Both the position numbers and the translations under genes were made by a program. This document shows, piece by piece, positions 10,099 through 21,081 of a stretch of 64,000 nucleotides of DNA. The stretch is from Rhodanobacter thiooxydans (GTDB taxonomy: Bacteria; Pseudomonadota; Gammaproteobacteria; Xanthomonadales; Rhodanobacteraceae), in assembly GCF_030291135.1 (NCBI RefSeq), contig NZ_CP127409.1, positions 1,860,001-1,924,000 of the forward strand, given 5' to 3'. The notes under the pieces were generated by a model. It did no database searches and was not told the origin of the DNA. It saw nothing but the letters and a program-made list of their open reading frames with translations. Positions within the stretch are counted from its first letter, which is position 1. Each line of letters begins with the position of its first letter.

Positions 10099-10665
10099 TC
10101 AGGCTTCGGCCTTGCCGCCCAGCTCGCCCATGTAGCGGCGATAGTGGCGCAGCTCGGCGATCGAGTCGCGGATATCCGACAGCGCCGTGTGCGCCGATTC
10201 CTTGCCGACGCTCTTGGCAATCTCCGGCGCCCAGCGCCGGGCCAGTTCCTTGAGCGTGGAGACATCCAGGTTGCGGTAGTGGAAATAGCGTTCCAGCCGC
10301 GGCATCTGCCGGTGCAGGAAGCGGCGATCCTGGCAGATCGAGTTGCCGCACATCGGCGACTTGCCCGGCGGCACCCACGCGCGCAGGAAATCCACCGTAG
10401 CCTGCTCGGCCATCGCATGGTCGGTTTCGGAGATCAGCACCTGCCGCCACAGGCCCGACTTGTGGTGCTGGTTGGAATTCCAGTTGTCCATGGACTCCAG
10501 CCGATCGATCTCGTGGCGTATCGCGAACACCGGCCCGTCGGCCAGCACGTTCAGCTCCTTGTCGGTGACCACCGTGGCGATCTCCAGGATCGAATCGTTG
10601 TCGGTGTCGAGGCCGGTCATCTCCAGATCGATCCAGATCAGGTTGTCTTCGTGGGCTTGGCTCAT
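10099..10665 (-). CDS. orn: Oligoribonuclease
   Basis: A 188-residue DEDD-family 3'-5' exoribonuclease that degrades di- to short oligoribonucleotides, including pGpG. DEDDh motifs are visible: [10 protein letters not shown] at the N-terminus, NSICQDRRF in the middle and [10 protein letters not shown] near the C-terminus. ATG 10665 is preceded by AAGGAG. The frame remains open upstream, antisense to sbcB, which is a GC-rich shadow, not an extension. Confidence 0.97.
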   Translation of the reverse strand: MSQAHEDNLIWIDLEMTGLDTDNDSILEIATVVTDKELNVLADGPVFAIRHEIDRLESMDNWNSNQHHKSGLWRQVLISETDHAMAEQATVDFLRAWVPPGKSPMCGNSICQDRRFLHRQMPRLERYFHYRNLDVSTLKELARRWAPEIAKSVGKESAHTALSDIRDSIAELRHYRRYMGELGGKAEA

Positions 10666-10722
10666 GGGCTCTCCTTGTGCGCCGGAGTTTATCAGCCTTG
10701 CCCGCATGCGATGATCCGCGCC

Positions 10723-12168
10723 ATGCAGACTTTCTTCTGGCACGACTACGAAACCTCCGGCGCCGACCCGCGACGCGACCGCCCGCTGCAGTTCGCCGGC
10801 ATCCGCACCAGCCCGGAACTGGAAATAATCGGTGAGCCCGTGATGTTCTACGGCAAGCCGTCGCTGGAGATGCCGCCGCACCCCGATGCCTGTCTGATCA
10901 CCGGGATCACCCCGCAACAAGCCGAACGCGAAGGCGTCAGCGAGGCCGAATTCGCTGCCCGCGTGCACGAACAACTGGCCGCACCGGGCACCTGCGGCGT
11001 CGGCTACAACTCGCTGCGCTTTGACGACGAATTCACCCGGCAGATGCTGTACCGCAACTTCCACGAGCCGTACGGCCGCGAGTGGGAGAACGGCAACTCG
11101 CGCTGGGACCTGATCGACCTGGTGCGCATGTGCCAGGCGCTGCGGCCCGAGGGCATCAGCTGGCCCACCCGCGAGGATGGCACGCCCAGCTTCAAGCTGG
11201 AGCACCTGGCCCGTGCCAACCAGCTCAGCCAGGAACGCGCCCACGATGCGCTGTCGGACGTCCATGCGCTGATCGAGCTGGCCCGGCTGATCCGCGTGCG
11301 CCAGCCACGATTGTGGGACTGGTACTACGCCCTGCGCCGCAAGCAGAAGGTGTTCGAGTTGCTCGACGTGGTGAACATGACGCCGCTGGTGCACGTCTCC
11401 TCGCGCTACCCGGCCAGCCGCCATTGCCTGGCCGTGATCGCACCGCTGGCAGCGCACCCCAGCCGCCCCGGCGAGGTGATCGTGTACGACCTGGCCACCG
11501 ATCCGGCCGCATGGCTGGCGCTGGACGAGGACGAGATCGCCGACCGCATCTTCACCGCGCGCGCCGACCTGCCCGAGGGCATCGAACGCATCCCGTTGCG
11601 CACCGTGCGCGCGAACCATGCGCCGGCGCTGGCGCCGCTGTCGGTACTGCAGGGCGTGGACCTGGATCGCCTGCAGCTGGACCTGGCCCGCTGCCAGGCC
11701 CATCGCGACGTGCTGCATGCCGTCGACGGGCTGGCGGAAAAACTGCGCCGCGTATTCCAGCGCGCCGCCGAACTGCCGCCGCCGGAAGATCCCGAGCTGG
11801 CCTTGTACGGCGGCGGTTTCCTGCCCGATGCCGACAAGCGCCTGCTGGCCCAGGTGCGCGCCACGCCGCCGCAGGAGCTGGGCACCCGCGCGTTCCCGTT
11901 CCGCGACCCGCGCTACCCGGAGCTGCTGTTCCGCTACCGCGCGCGCAACTGGCCGGAGACGCTGGATGCCGACGAACGCACGCGCTGGGAAAGCTTCCGT
12001 CAGGCGCGCCTGACCCGGCACACACCGCTGACCGGGCTCACCCTCGACGACTACTTCGCCCGCCTCGACGAACTGCGCCACGATCCGCAAGCACAAGACA
12101 AACTGCCCCTGCTCGACCAGTTGCAGGCCTGGGGCGAACAGCTCGCCGCCAGTGTCGAACCTCTCTGA
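10723..12168 (+). CDS. sbcB: Exodeoxyribonuclease I
   Basis: A 481-residue 3'-5' single-strand DNA exonuclease used in recombination and mismatch repair. It begins [20 protein letters not shown], carrying the first DEDD acidic pair, followed by [11 protein letters not shown], then [11 protein letters not shown]; the C-terminal SH3-like and helical extension typical of ExoI ([19 protein letters not shown]) is complete. It is divergent from orn with about 57 bases between start codons. An alternative ATG at 10711 would add four residues. Confidence 0.95.
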   Translation: MQTFFWHDYETSGADPRRDRPLQFAGIRTSPELEIIGEPVMFYGKPSLEMPPHPDACLITGITPQQAEREGVSEAEFAARVHEQLAAPGTCGVGYNSLRFDDEFTRQMLYRNFHEPYGREWENGNSRWDLIDLVRMCQALRPEGISWPTREDGTPSFKLEHLARANQLSQERAHDALSDVHALIELARLIRVRQPRLWDWYYALRRKQKVFELLDVVNMTPLVHVSSRYPASRHCLAVIAPLAAHPSRPGEVIVYDLATDPAAWLALDEDEIADRIFTARADLPEGIERIPLRTVRANHAPALAPLSVLQGVDLDRLQLDLARCQAHRDVLHAVDGLAEKLRRVFQRAAELPPPEDPELALYGGGFLPDADKRLLAQVRATPPQELGTRAFPFRDPRYPELLFRYRARNWPETLDADERTRWESFRQARLTRHTPLTGLTLDDYFARLDELRHDPQAQDKLPLLDQLQAWGEQLAASVEPL

Positions 12169-12198
12169 TCCCCATCCGCCTCGCCCTCAAGACCCGCC

Positions 12199-12885
12199 AT
12201 GCCCCAGAGCTATTTCACCCCCGCCACCTTCCGCTTCCTGCGCGCCGTCGGGCGCAACAACAACCGCGAATGGTTCCACGCGCACAAGGACGACTACGAG
12301 CGCCACGTGCGCGAGCCGTTCCTGCGGCTGATCGCCGACCTGCAGGCGCCGCTGGCGAAGATCAGCGCGCACTACCGTGCCGACCCGCGCAAGAACGGTG
12401 GTTCGCTGTACCGCATCTACCGCGACACCCGCTACTCCAACAACAAGCTGCCGTACAAGTCGTGGCAGGGTTCGCGCTTCTTCCACGAGCGCCGGCACGA
12501 GATCCAGGCGCCCGGGTTCTACCTGCACATCGAACCCGGCGAGTGCTTCGCCGGCGGCGGCATGTGGCACCCGGAGCCGGATGCGCTGAAGCACATCCGC
12601 GAGTTCCTGGTCGACAACCCGGCCGCGTGGAAGCGCGCCACCCAGGGCAAGGCGTTCCGCGAGCAGCTGCAGCTGGGCGGCGAGTCGCTGGTCCGCCCGC
12701 CGCGCGGTTACGACCCCGCGCATGAGCTGATCGACGACCTCAAACGCAAGGACTTCGTCGCCACCACCACGCTCAGCGAAGAGCTGGCCTGCTCGGATGA
12801 ACTGCTGCCGTGGACGGTCGCCACGTTCAGGCGCGTCGCACCGCTGGTCGACTACCTGTGCGCCGCGCAGGAGCTGGAGTTCTAG
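12199..12885 (+). CDS. DUF2461 family protein
   Basis: A 228-residue protein starting MPQSYFTPATFRFLRAVGRN, with NNREWFHAHKDDYE, then YRIYRDTRYSNNKLPYKSW and PGFYLHIEPGECFAGGGMW, the recognisable DUF2461 (TIGR02453) pattern. Function is unknown. It follows sbcB by 30 bases on the same strand, so the two may be cotranscribed. Its stop overlaps the stop of the opposing transporter gene by four bases. Confidence 0.85.
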   Translation: MPQSYFTPATFRFLRAVGRNNNREWFHAHKDDYERHVREPFLRLIADLQAPLAKISAHYRADPRKNGGSLYRIYRDTRYSNNKLPYKSWQGSRFFHERRHEIQAPGFYLHIEPGECFAGGGMWHPEPDALKHIREFLVDNPAAWKRATQGKAFREQLQLGGESLVRPPRGYDPAHELIDDLKRKDFVATTTLSEELACSDELLPWTVATFRRVAPLVDYLCAAQELEF

Positions 12886-14195
12886 GCAACTGATGCAGTA
12901 GCGGGATGAATCCGGCTGCGTGCAGCCAGCGAGCGCGTGGCAACGGCCATCCCGATCACCGCGGCAAATGCCACGTAATGCGCGGGCGCCAGCACGCCGA
13001 ACCGCTTCACCAGCAGGCTGATCAGCGGCGGCGTCAATCCGCCGAACAGCGCATAGGCGACGTTGTACGAGAACGACAACCCGGAGAAACGCACCGCCGG
13101 CGGAAACGCCGTCACCATCAGCGCCGGCACCACGCCGGTCACGCCGACTGCCAGCCCGGCCAGCGGGTATAGCAGCAGGAAGTGCGCGGCACCGGAGCGC
13201 AGGTCGAGGTACAGCGCATAGCTGCACAGCAGCAGTCCGAGCGCACCGAACAGCAACGCGCGGGCGTAGCCGATCCGGTCGGCCAGCCAGCCGTAGCCCA
13301 GACAGCCCAGCGCCAGCGCAAACGAGGCCAGGTTGCTGCCGAGGAACGCCCGCGCCGGCGTGACATGAAATGCCAACTGCACGATCGACGGCGTCATCAG
13401 GATGATCACCAGGATCGCCGCGGTGAGCATCCAGGTCACCAGCACCGACAGCAGTACCCCCGGCAGATGCCGCTCGAACACCTGGCGCAGTGGCAGGCCG
13501 CTGGCCAGTTCCCTGCGCGCATGCATCGCCTCGAACACCGGCGTCTCGCTGAGCCAGCGGCGCAGCCACACCGCGAAGAAGCCGAACACGCCGCCGGCCA
13601 GGAACGGCAGCCGCCAGCCATGGTCGAGCACCTCGGCCGGGGTCATCCGGCTGTTGATCGCCGCGGCCAGCAGCGAGCCGATCAGGATGCCCACGGTGAG
13701 CCCCGAGGTGAGGCTGGCGCAGGCAAAGCCGATCCGCTGCGGCGGCACGTGCTCGGCTACGAACACCCATGCGCCGGGCACCTCGCCACCCACCGCGATG
13801 CCCTGCACCACCCGCAGCAACAGCAGCAGCAGCGGCGCCAGCATGCCGACCTGCGCGTACACCGGCAGCAGGCCGATGGCCAGGGTCGGCACCGCCATCA
13901 GGAACACGCTGAGCGTGAACATCCGCTTGCGCCCCAGCTTGTCGCCGTAGTGCGCCATCACGATGCCACCCAGCGGGCGTGCCAGGTAACCCGCCGCGAA
14001 GATGCCGAACACCTGCAGCTGGGCCAGCCACGGCGCAGTGCCGGGCGGAAAGAACAGGTGACTCAAGGGGATCGCGAAGAACACGAACACCACGAAGTCG
14101 TAGAACTCCAGCGCACCGCCCAACGCGGACAGCAGCAGGGTTTTCACGTCGCGTGGACGCAAGCGTTCGCGGTCGGCTGCGGGCGACGTATTCAT
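12882..14195 (-). CDS. MFS transporter, metabolite:H+ symporter (MHS) subfamily
   Basis: A 437-residue inner-membrane carrier with about 12 hydrophobic helices. GALEFYDFVVFVFFA in helix 1 and ARPLGGIVMAHYGDKLGRKR in the helix 2-3 loop are typical of the ProP/ShiA/citrate MHS group, which take up organic acids, betaines or shikimate with protons. Start is ATG 14195 (MNTSPAADRERL). The substrate cannot be told from sequence. Confidence 0.85.
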   Translation of the reverse strand: MNTSPAADRERLRPRDVKTLLLSALGGALEFYDFVVFVFFAIPLSHLFFPPGTAPWLAQLQVFGIFAAGYLARPLGGIVMAHYGDKLGRKRMFTLSVFLMAVPTLAIGLLPVYAQVGMLAPLLLLLLRVVQGIAVGGEVPGAWVFVAEHVPPQRIGFACASLTSGLTVGILIGSLLAAAINSRMTPAEVLDHGWRLPFLAGGVFGFFAVWLRRWLSETPVFEAMHARRELASGLPLRQVFERHLPGVLLSVLVTWMLTAAILVIILMTPSIVQLAFHVTPARAFLGSNLASFALALGCLGYGWLADRIGYARALLFGALGLLLCSYALYLDLRSGAAHFLLLYPLAGLAVGVTGVVPALMVTAFPPAVRFSGLSFSYNVAYALFGGLTPPLISLLVKRFGVLAPAHYVAFAAVIGMAVATRSLAARSRIHPATASVA

Positions 14196-14319
14196 CAACG
14201 GACAGTCCCGGTGGTGGAAGGCTCGCACCTTAGCGCAGATTGCCCCGTGTCCGGCGGCAACGACGGCATCCGGCACGGCAGACCACCACCGCGCGCCAAT
14301 CAGCGCGGCCATGGCTTTT

Positions 14320-15275
14320 TCAGGCGTTGGAAAACGGAAACGCCAGCACGTCGGCGATCGCGTCGGTACCGGCCAGGCACATCAGCAGGCGCTCCATGCC
14401 CAGTGCCACGCCGGCGCAATCGGGCAGCGCGTCGAGCACGCCGAGCAGGTTTTCGTCGAGGGGGATGTCGCGCAGGCCGCGCTCGCGTCGCCGCGCGTTG
14501 TCGCGCTCGAAACGCCCGCGTTGTTCGGTTGCATCGTTGAGTTCGTGGTAGCCGTTGGCCAGCTCATAGCGGCCCAGGTACAGCTCGAAACGCTCGGCCA
14601 GCGGCGGCTCGCCGGGGCGGAGTCTCGCCAGCGCGCACTGGCTGGCCGGGTAGTCATGGATCACCGTGATGCGGTCGCGCGGGAACGCCGGCTGCAGCTT
14701 GTGCGTGATCAGCAGGTCGAGCCAGTCGTCGTGGCCGAGACCCGCCGGGTCGATGCCGAACTCGGCCAGCGGCGTGCGCAGTTCGTCGATACCGGCATGT
14801 GCCGGGTCAATCCCCAACTCGTCCAGGAACAGCTGCCGGTAGCTCGTCAGCAGCACTTCCGCACGCCGCTCCACCAGCGCCAGCGCGGCCTCGACCAAGG
14901 CAATGGTTTCCTGCATCAGCTGGCGATGGTCCCAGCCGACCCGGTACCACTCCAGCATGGTGAACTCGGGATTGTGCCGGCCGCCCGCCTCGCCGTTGCG
15001 GAACACCCGGCCCAGCTCGTAGCAGTCGCCGACGCCGGCGGCGAGCAGCCGCTTCAGCGGGTACTCCGGCGAGGTGCGCAGCCAGCGCTCGCGCGCGCCT
15101 GCATCCACGTGGCCGCTGAACGTCGTGCGGAAGCTCTCGATGTTCGGCTCGGTGTTGCCGGCCGCCGACAGGATCGGCGTCTCCACCTCCAGCACCTGGC
15201 GCTCGGCGAAGTACGCGCGCACCAGCGCGTACAGGCGCGCGCGCAGTTGCAGGGCGGCGAGTGGTTCGACGCCCA

Positions 15276-15276
<1 letters not shown>
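14320..15276 (-). CDS. epmA: EF-P--(R)-beta-lysine ligase
   Basis: A 318-residue class II lysyl-tRNA synthetase paralogue without the anticodon-binding domain (PoxA/GenX). Motif 2 (FRNGEAGGRHNPEFTMLEWY) and motif 3 (GVALGMERLLM) are present. It attaches beta-lysine to elongation factor P, which relieves ribosome stalling at polyproline. The ATG shares one base with the ligA stop (TGATG), so translation is probably coupled. EpmB and EF-P genes are not in this window. Confidence 0.93.
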
Positions 15277-17720
<2,444 letters not shown>

Positions 17721-18128
17721 TCAGCGGTGGTAGTGCCCCGCCGCCTCCGGCTGGTAGGCGATCTCCAGCACCTTCAGCCGGCGCTTGCGGCCATCCGGCG
17801 TGGGCCAGTCGATCTGCTGGCCCTGTGCCAGCCCGAGCAGCGCGCTGCCCACCGGCGCCAGGATCGACACCGTGCCGGGCGTACCGGTGGCTGCCGGATA
17901 GACCAGGGTCAGGGTCAGCTTTTCGCGATTGCTCTCGTCCTCGAAGGTGACGGTGGAATTCATCGTCACGATGTGCTGCGGCATCGCCGCCGGCTCGACC
18001 ACGTCGGCGCGGTCCAGTTCCGCGCGCAGCGCATCGAGCTTGGCGGCCTCGACGGCCGGCAGGCGTTCCAGCAACGCTTCGATGCGTTCCATGTCGATGC
18101 GGGAAACAGTGATCGGTGGCTTGCTCAT
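17721..18128 (-). CDS. rnk: Nucleoside diphosphate kinase regulator (GreA/GreB C-terminal domain)
   Basis: A 135-residue protein with a short N-terminal coiled coil (DMERIEALLERLPAVEAAKLDALRAE, split here by eye into two helices) and a GreA-type C-terminal domain (VTMNSTVTFED, TLTLVYP, SILAPVGSALLGL, WPTPDGRKRRLKVLEI). Rnk-type proteins bind RNA polymerase and influence NTP pools and alginate regulation in pseudomonads. Start is ATG 18128 (MSKPPITVSRID). A divergent MFS gene starts 173 bases away. Confidence 0.85.
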   Translation of the reverse strand: MSKPPITVSRIDMERIEALLERLPAVEAAKLDALRAELDRADVVEPAAMPQHIVTMNSTVTFEDESNREKLTLTLVYPAATGTPGTVSILAPVGSALLGLAQGQQIDWPTPDGRKRRLKVLEIAYQPEAAGHYHR

Positions 18129-18301
18129 GGCTATTCCTGGTACTCGCGGCTCCTGCCGCACAAAAGCACACGCCGGAACGAAGCCGCCCCGGCGCGTGTG
18201 GTTATCAATGGCCGTCATGCCTATCTGGGCATGACTGGCAGTAAAACAAGACTCACTGTGCGGATACTGCCGACGAAAATCAAGCTGCCGCAGCAGTTAC
18301 C

Positions 18302-19777
18302 ATGCCGGCAATGGCCCCCCACACCGCCGCGGACCCCCACGCCGTCGCCGCCGACGCCACCGTGCCAACGATGGAGGCGGCTGATCTGCGCGAAATTTCC
18401 TCGCGCGAGCGCTTCCGCGGACTGCTGTGGCTGGTGGCCGCCGCGTTCTTCATGCAGTCGCTGGATTCCACCGTGGTCAACACCGCGGTGCCGGCGATGG
18501 CCGAGGCGCTCGGGGTGACCCCACTAGGCATGCGCACCGCGCTGACCAGCTACGTGCTGACCCTGGCGATCCTGATCCCGGCCAGCCCGTGGCTGTGCGA
18601 CCGCTTCGGCACGCGGCGGGTGTTCGGCGCGGCGATCGTGGTGTTCGGCCTGGGCTCGCTGCTGTGCGGCATCGCGCAGACGCTGCCGCAGCTGGTCGCT
18701 GCGCGCGTGGTGCAGGGTATCGGTGGCGCTGCGCTGATGCCGGTGGGCCGTTACGTGCTGGTACGCAGCATCGACAAGCGCGAATTCGTGCGCGCAATCA
18801 GCACGGTGGCCACCTTCGGCCTGCTCGGCTCGGTGCTGGGGCCGTTGCTCGGCGGCGCGATCGTGGAGTTCACCTCGTGGCGGCTGATCTTCCTGATCAA
18901 CGTGCCGGTGGCGATCGCCGGCGTGTGGATGAACCAGCGCGACATGCCCGAGTATCGGCTCGACCACGCGAACCGCTTCGACTCGGCCGGTTTCCTGCTG
19001 TTCGGCGCCGCCTCGGCGCTGCTGCTCACCGCCTCGGAACTGGCCGGCAGTGCACCGGTACCGTGGCTGCGGATGGGCCTGTGCGCCCTGGTTGCCGTGC
19101 TGCTGGGCGCGATCTACGTGTGGCACAGCCGGCGCACCCCGCACCCGGTGGCGGACCTGACCCTGCTGAAGGTGCGCAGCGTGTGGGTGTCGCTGGCCGG
19201 TGGGCTGTTCACCCGGCTCGGCATCTCCGGCATGTTCCTGCTGCTGGTGCTGTTCCTGCAGGTCGGCTGCGGCTGGTCGCCGCTGATGGCCGGCCTGATG
19301 ATGGTGCCGCAGGCACTGGGCTCGATCATCGCGAAGTGGGCGGTCAACCGCACGCTGGTGCACTACGGCTACCGCCGCCTGCTGATCGGCAACACGCTGA
19401 TCGTGGCCGCGCTGCTGGCAACCTTTGCCCTGCTCGGCCCGGGCTCGCCGGTGTGGATGATCGCGTTGCTGACGTTCGCCTACGGCGCCTTCGCCGGCCT
19501 GCAGTACACCACCATGAACACGCTGATCTACACCGACCTGGACATCCAGCACGCCTCGATGGCCTCGTCGATGGCCTCGACCGTGCAGTACCTGGCGATG
19601 AGCTTCGGCATCGCACTGTCCACCCTGCTGATGGAAGCGATGCTGCAGGGCCACGCCCATGAAGACTACGTGGTGGCGTTCCGCTGGACGATGATCCTGC
19701 TGGCGGCGATCACCGCGGCAGCCAGCCGCGTGTTCAGCCGGCTGCGGCACGATCGCCCGTTGTCCGGCGCTGCATGA
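18302..19777 (+). CDS. MFS drug-efflux type transporter (DHA2-like, about 14 helices)
   Basis: A 491-residue carrier. After a hydrophilic N-terminus the helices begin LLWLVAAAFFMQSLDSTVVNTA, the DHA2 signature, followed by DRFGTRRVFG (motif A) and VVQGIGGAALMPVGR (motif B/C region). Proteins of this group usually expel drugs or amphiphilic compounds by proton antiport. No membrane-fusion or outer-membrane partner is adjacent. Substrate unknown. Start ATG 18302; an alternative ATG lies four codons in. Confidence 0.8.
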   Translation: MPAMAPHTAADPHAVAADATVPTMEAADLREISSRERFRGLLWLVAAAFFMQSLDSTVVNTAVPAMAEALGVTPLGMRTALTSYVLTLAILIPASPWLCDRFGTRRVFGAAIVVFGLGSLLCGIAQTLPQLVAARVVQGIGGAALMPVGRYVLVRSIDKREFVRAISTVATFGLLGSVLGPLLGGAIVEFTSWRLIFLINVPVAIAGVWMNQRDMPEYRLDHANRFDSAGFLLFGAASALLLTASELAGSAPVPWLRMGLCALVAVLLGAIYVWHSRRTPHPVADLTLLKVRSVWVSLAGGLFTRLGISGMFLLLVLFLQVGCGWSPLMAGLMMVPQALGSIIAKWAVNRTLVHYGYRRLLIGNTLIVAALLATFALLGPGSPVWMIALLTFAYGAFAGLQYTTMNTLIYTDLDIQHASMASSMASTVQYLAMSFGIALSTLLMEAMLQGHAHEDYVVAFRWTMILLAAITAAASRVFSRLRHDRPLSGAA

Positions 19778-19832
19778 CGCAGGAGGCTGCATGTAGCATG
19801 CAGTCTTTGTCGAAAGTCCGGGCGCACGCCAC

Positions 19833-21017
19833 ATGCATCACGCCAGCGAGATCCTGTTCACCCTGTTCGTCGTGTTCGTCGCCGCCCAGATCGGCGGCGA
19901 GATCGCGCAGCGGCTGAAGCTGCCCGGCGTGGTCGGCGAGATCGCCGCCGGCTGCGCGATCGGCCCTTCACTACTGGGCTGGATTACCCCGGAGCAGATC
20001 GCCACCGGCACCCCGCTCGACGTGCTGGCCGAGATCGGCGTGATCCTGCTGCTGTTCGCGGTGGGCCTGGAAACGCGGCTGGAGGATCTGAAGAAAGTCG
20101 GCAAGGTGGCCTTCGTGGTCGGCGTGGTCGGCGTGCTGGTGCCGTTCGGCATGGGCAGCGTGTGGGCCCACAGCAACGGTTTCGACTGGGACCGCTCGCT
20201 GTTCGTCGCGGCTGCGTTCGTGGCCACCTCGGCCGGCATCACCGCCCGCGTGCTGCAGGAGCTGAACGCGCTGCAGCGCATCGAGAGCAAGGTGATCCTG
20301 GGCGCCGCGGTGATCGACGACATCCTGGCCATGTTGCTGCTCGGCGTGGTGGTCTCGCTGCAGGGCGGCGGCAGCATCGACGCCGTGCACCTGCTGGTGG
20401 TGCTGGCCGGCGCGGTCGGTTTCATCGCGGTGATCGGCTGGGGCGGCGCGCGGGTGATGCGCTGGAATTCCAGTTGGCTGGACAAGCCGCTGGGTCCGCA
20501 TTCGCCGCTGATGATCGTGCTGGCGCTGTGCCTGGGTCTGGCCTGGCTGTCCACCCGGTTCGGCCTGGCCGCGATCATCGGCGCGTTCCTGGCCGGCATG
20601 ATCGCCTCGGAAACGCGCCAGCAGCACAGCCTGGAAAAGCAGACCCAGCCGCTGCTGGCCTTGCTCACGCCGTTCTTCTTCGTGGTCACCGGCAGCAAGG
20701 TCGACCTGCACGAGCTGGCCAGCGGCGAGGCGCTGTGGATGCTGGCCGCGGTTACCGCGATCGCGATCGTCTCCAAGTTCATCGGCGGCTGGCTCGGCTC
20801 ACTCGGCCTGGGCCGGCGCAGCGCCACCATCATCGGCTTCGGCATGGTGCCGCGCGGCGAAGTCGGCATCGTGGTCGCCACCCTGGGCCTGGCCGCCGGC
20901 GTGTTCGACAACCGCATCTACGCGATCATCGTGGCGATGTCGCTGCTCACCGCGATGGTGACGCCGCCGGTGCTGGCATGGCTGCTGCGACGTACGCCGG
21001 AAAACACACCGCGCTGA
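19833..21017 (+). CDS. CPA2-family cation:proton antiporter
   Basis: A 394-residue protein of about 12-13 helices: EIAQRLKLPGVVGEIAAGCAIGPSLLGW, then LLLFAVGLETRLEDLKKVG, the discontinuous-helix region TSAGITARVLQELN with ILGAAVIDDILAMLLLGVV (paired Asp of the ion site), and GMVPRGEVGIVVATLGLA. This is the NapA/GerN/KefB-like membrane domain without TrkA domains. It exchanges Na+ or K+ for H+; the ion is not predictable. Confidence 0.88.
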   Translation: MHHASEILFTLFVVFVAAQIGGEIAQRLKLPGVVGEIAAGCAIGPSLLGWITPEQIATGTPLDVLAEIGVILLLFAVGLETRLEDLKKVGKVAFVVGVVGVLVPFGMGSVWAHSNGFDWDRSLFVAAAFVATSAGITARVLQELNALQRIESKVILGAAVIDDILAMLLLGVVVSLQGGGSIDAVHLLVVLAGAVGFIAVIGWGGARVMRWNSSWLDKPLGPHSPLMIVLALCLGLAWLSTRFGLAAIIGAFLAGMIASETRQQHSLEKQTQPLLALLTPFFFVVTGSKVDLHELASGEALWMLAAVTAIAIVSKFIGGWLGSLGLGRRSATIIGFGMVPRGEVGIVVATLGLAAGVFDNRIYAIIVAMSLLTAMVTPPVLAWLLRRTPENTPR

Positions 21018-21037
21018 TCCGCTCTGGCCCGGAAAGA

Positions 21038-21063
21038 CGAAACGCCCCGGGCGGGGCGTTTCG
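21038..21063. terminator. Bidirectional hairpin between antiporter and TonB receptor genes
   Basis: CGAAACGCCCC, a GGGC loop and GGGGCGTTTCG form a perfect 11-bp stem between the two convergent genes. There is no long T run, so strength is uncertain. Confidence 0.7.
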
Positions 21064-21081
21064 CATGACGGATCGGCCGGC

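Noticed and set aside
9223..10722. Plus-strand open frame upstream of sbcB over folP and orn
   Set aside because: It is the antisense of folP and orn; ExoI similarity begins only at 10723.
10099..12096. Long minus-strand open frame extending orn far upstream, antisense to sbcB
   Set aside because: The extra 470 codons are the antisense of sbcB, rich in Arg/Gln/His as GC-rich shadows are; orn has a clear start and ribosome site at 10665.
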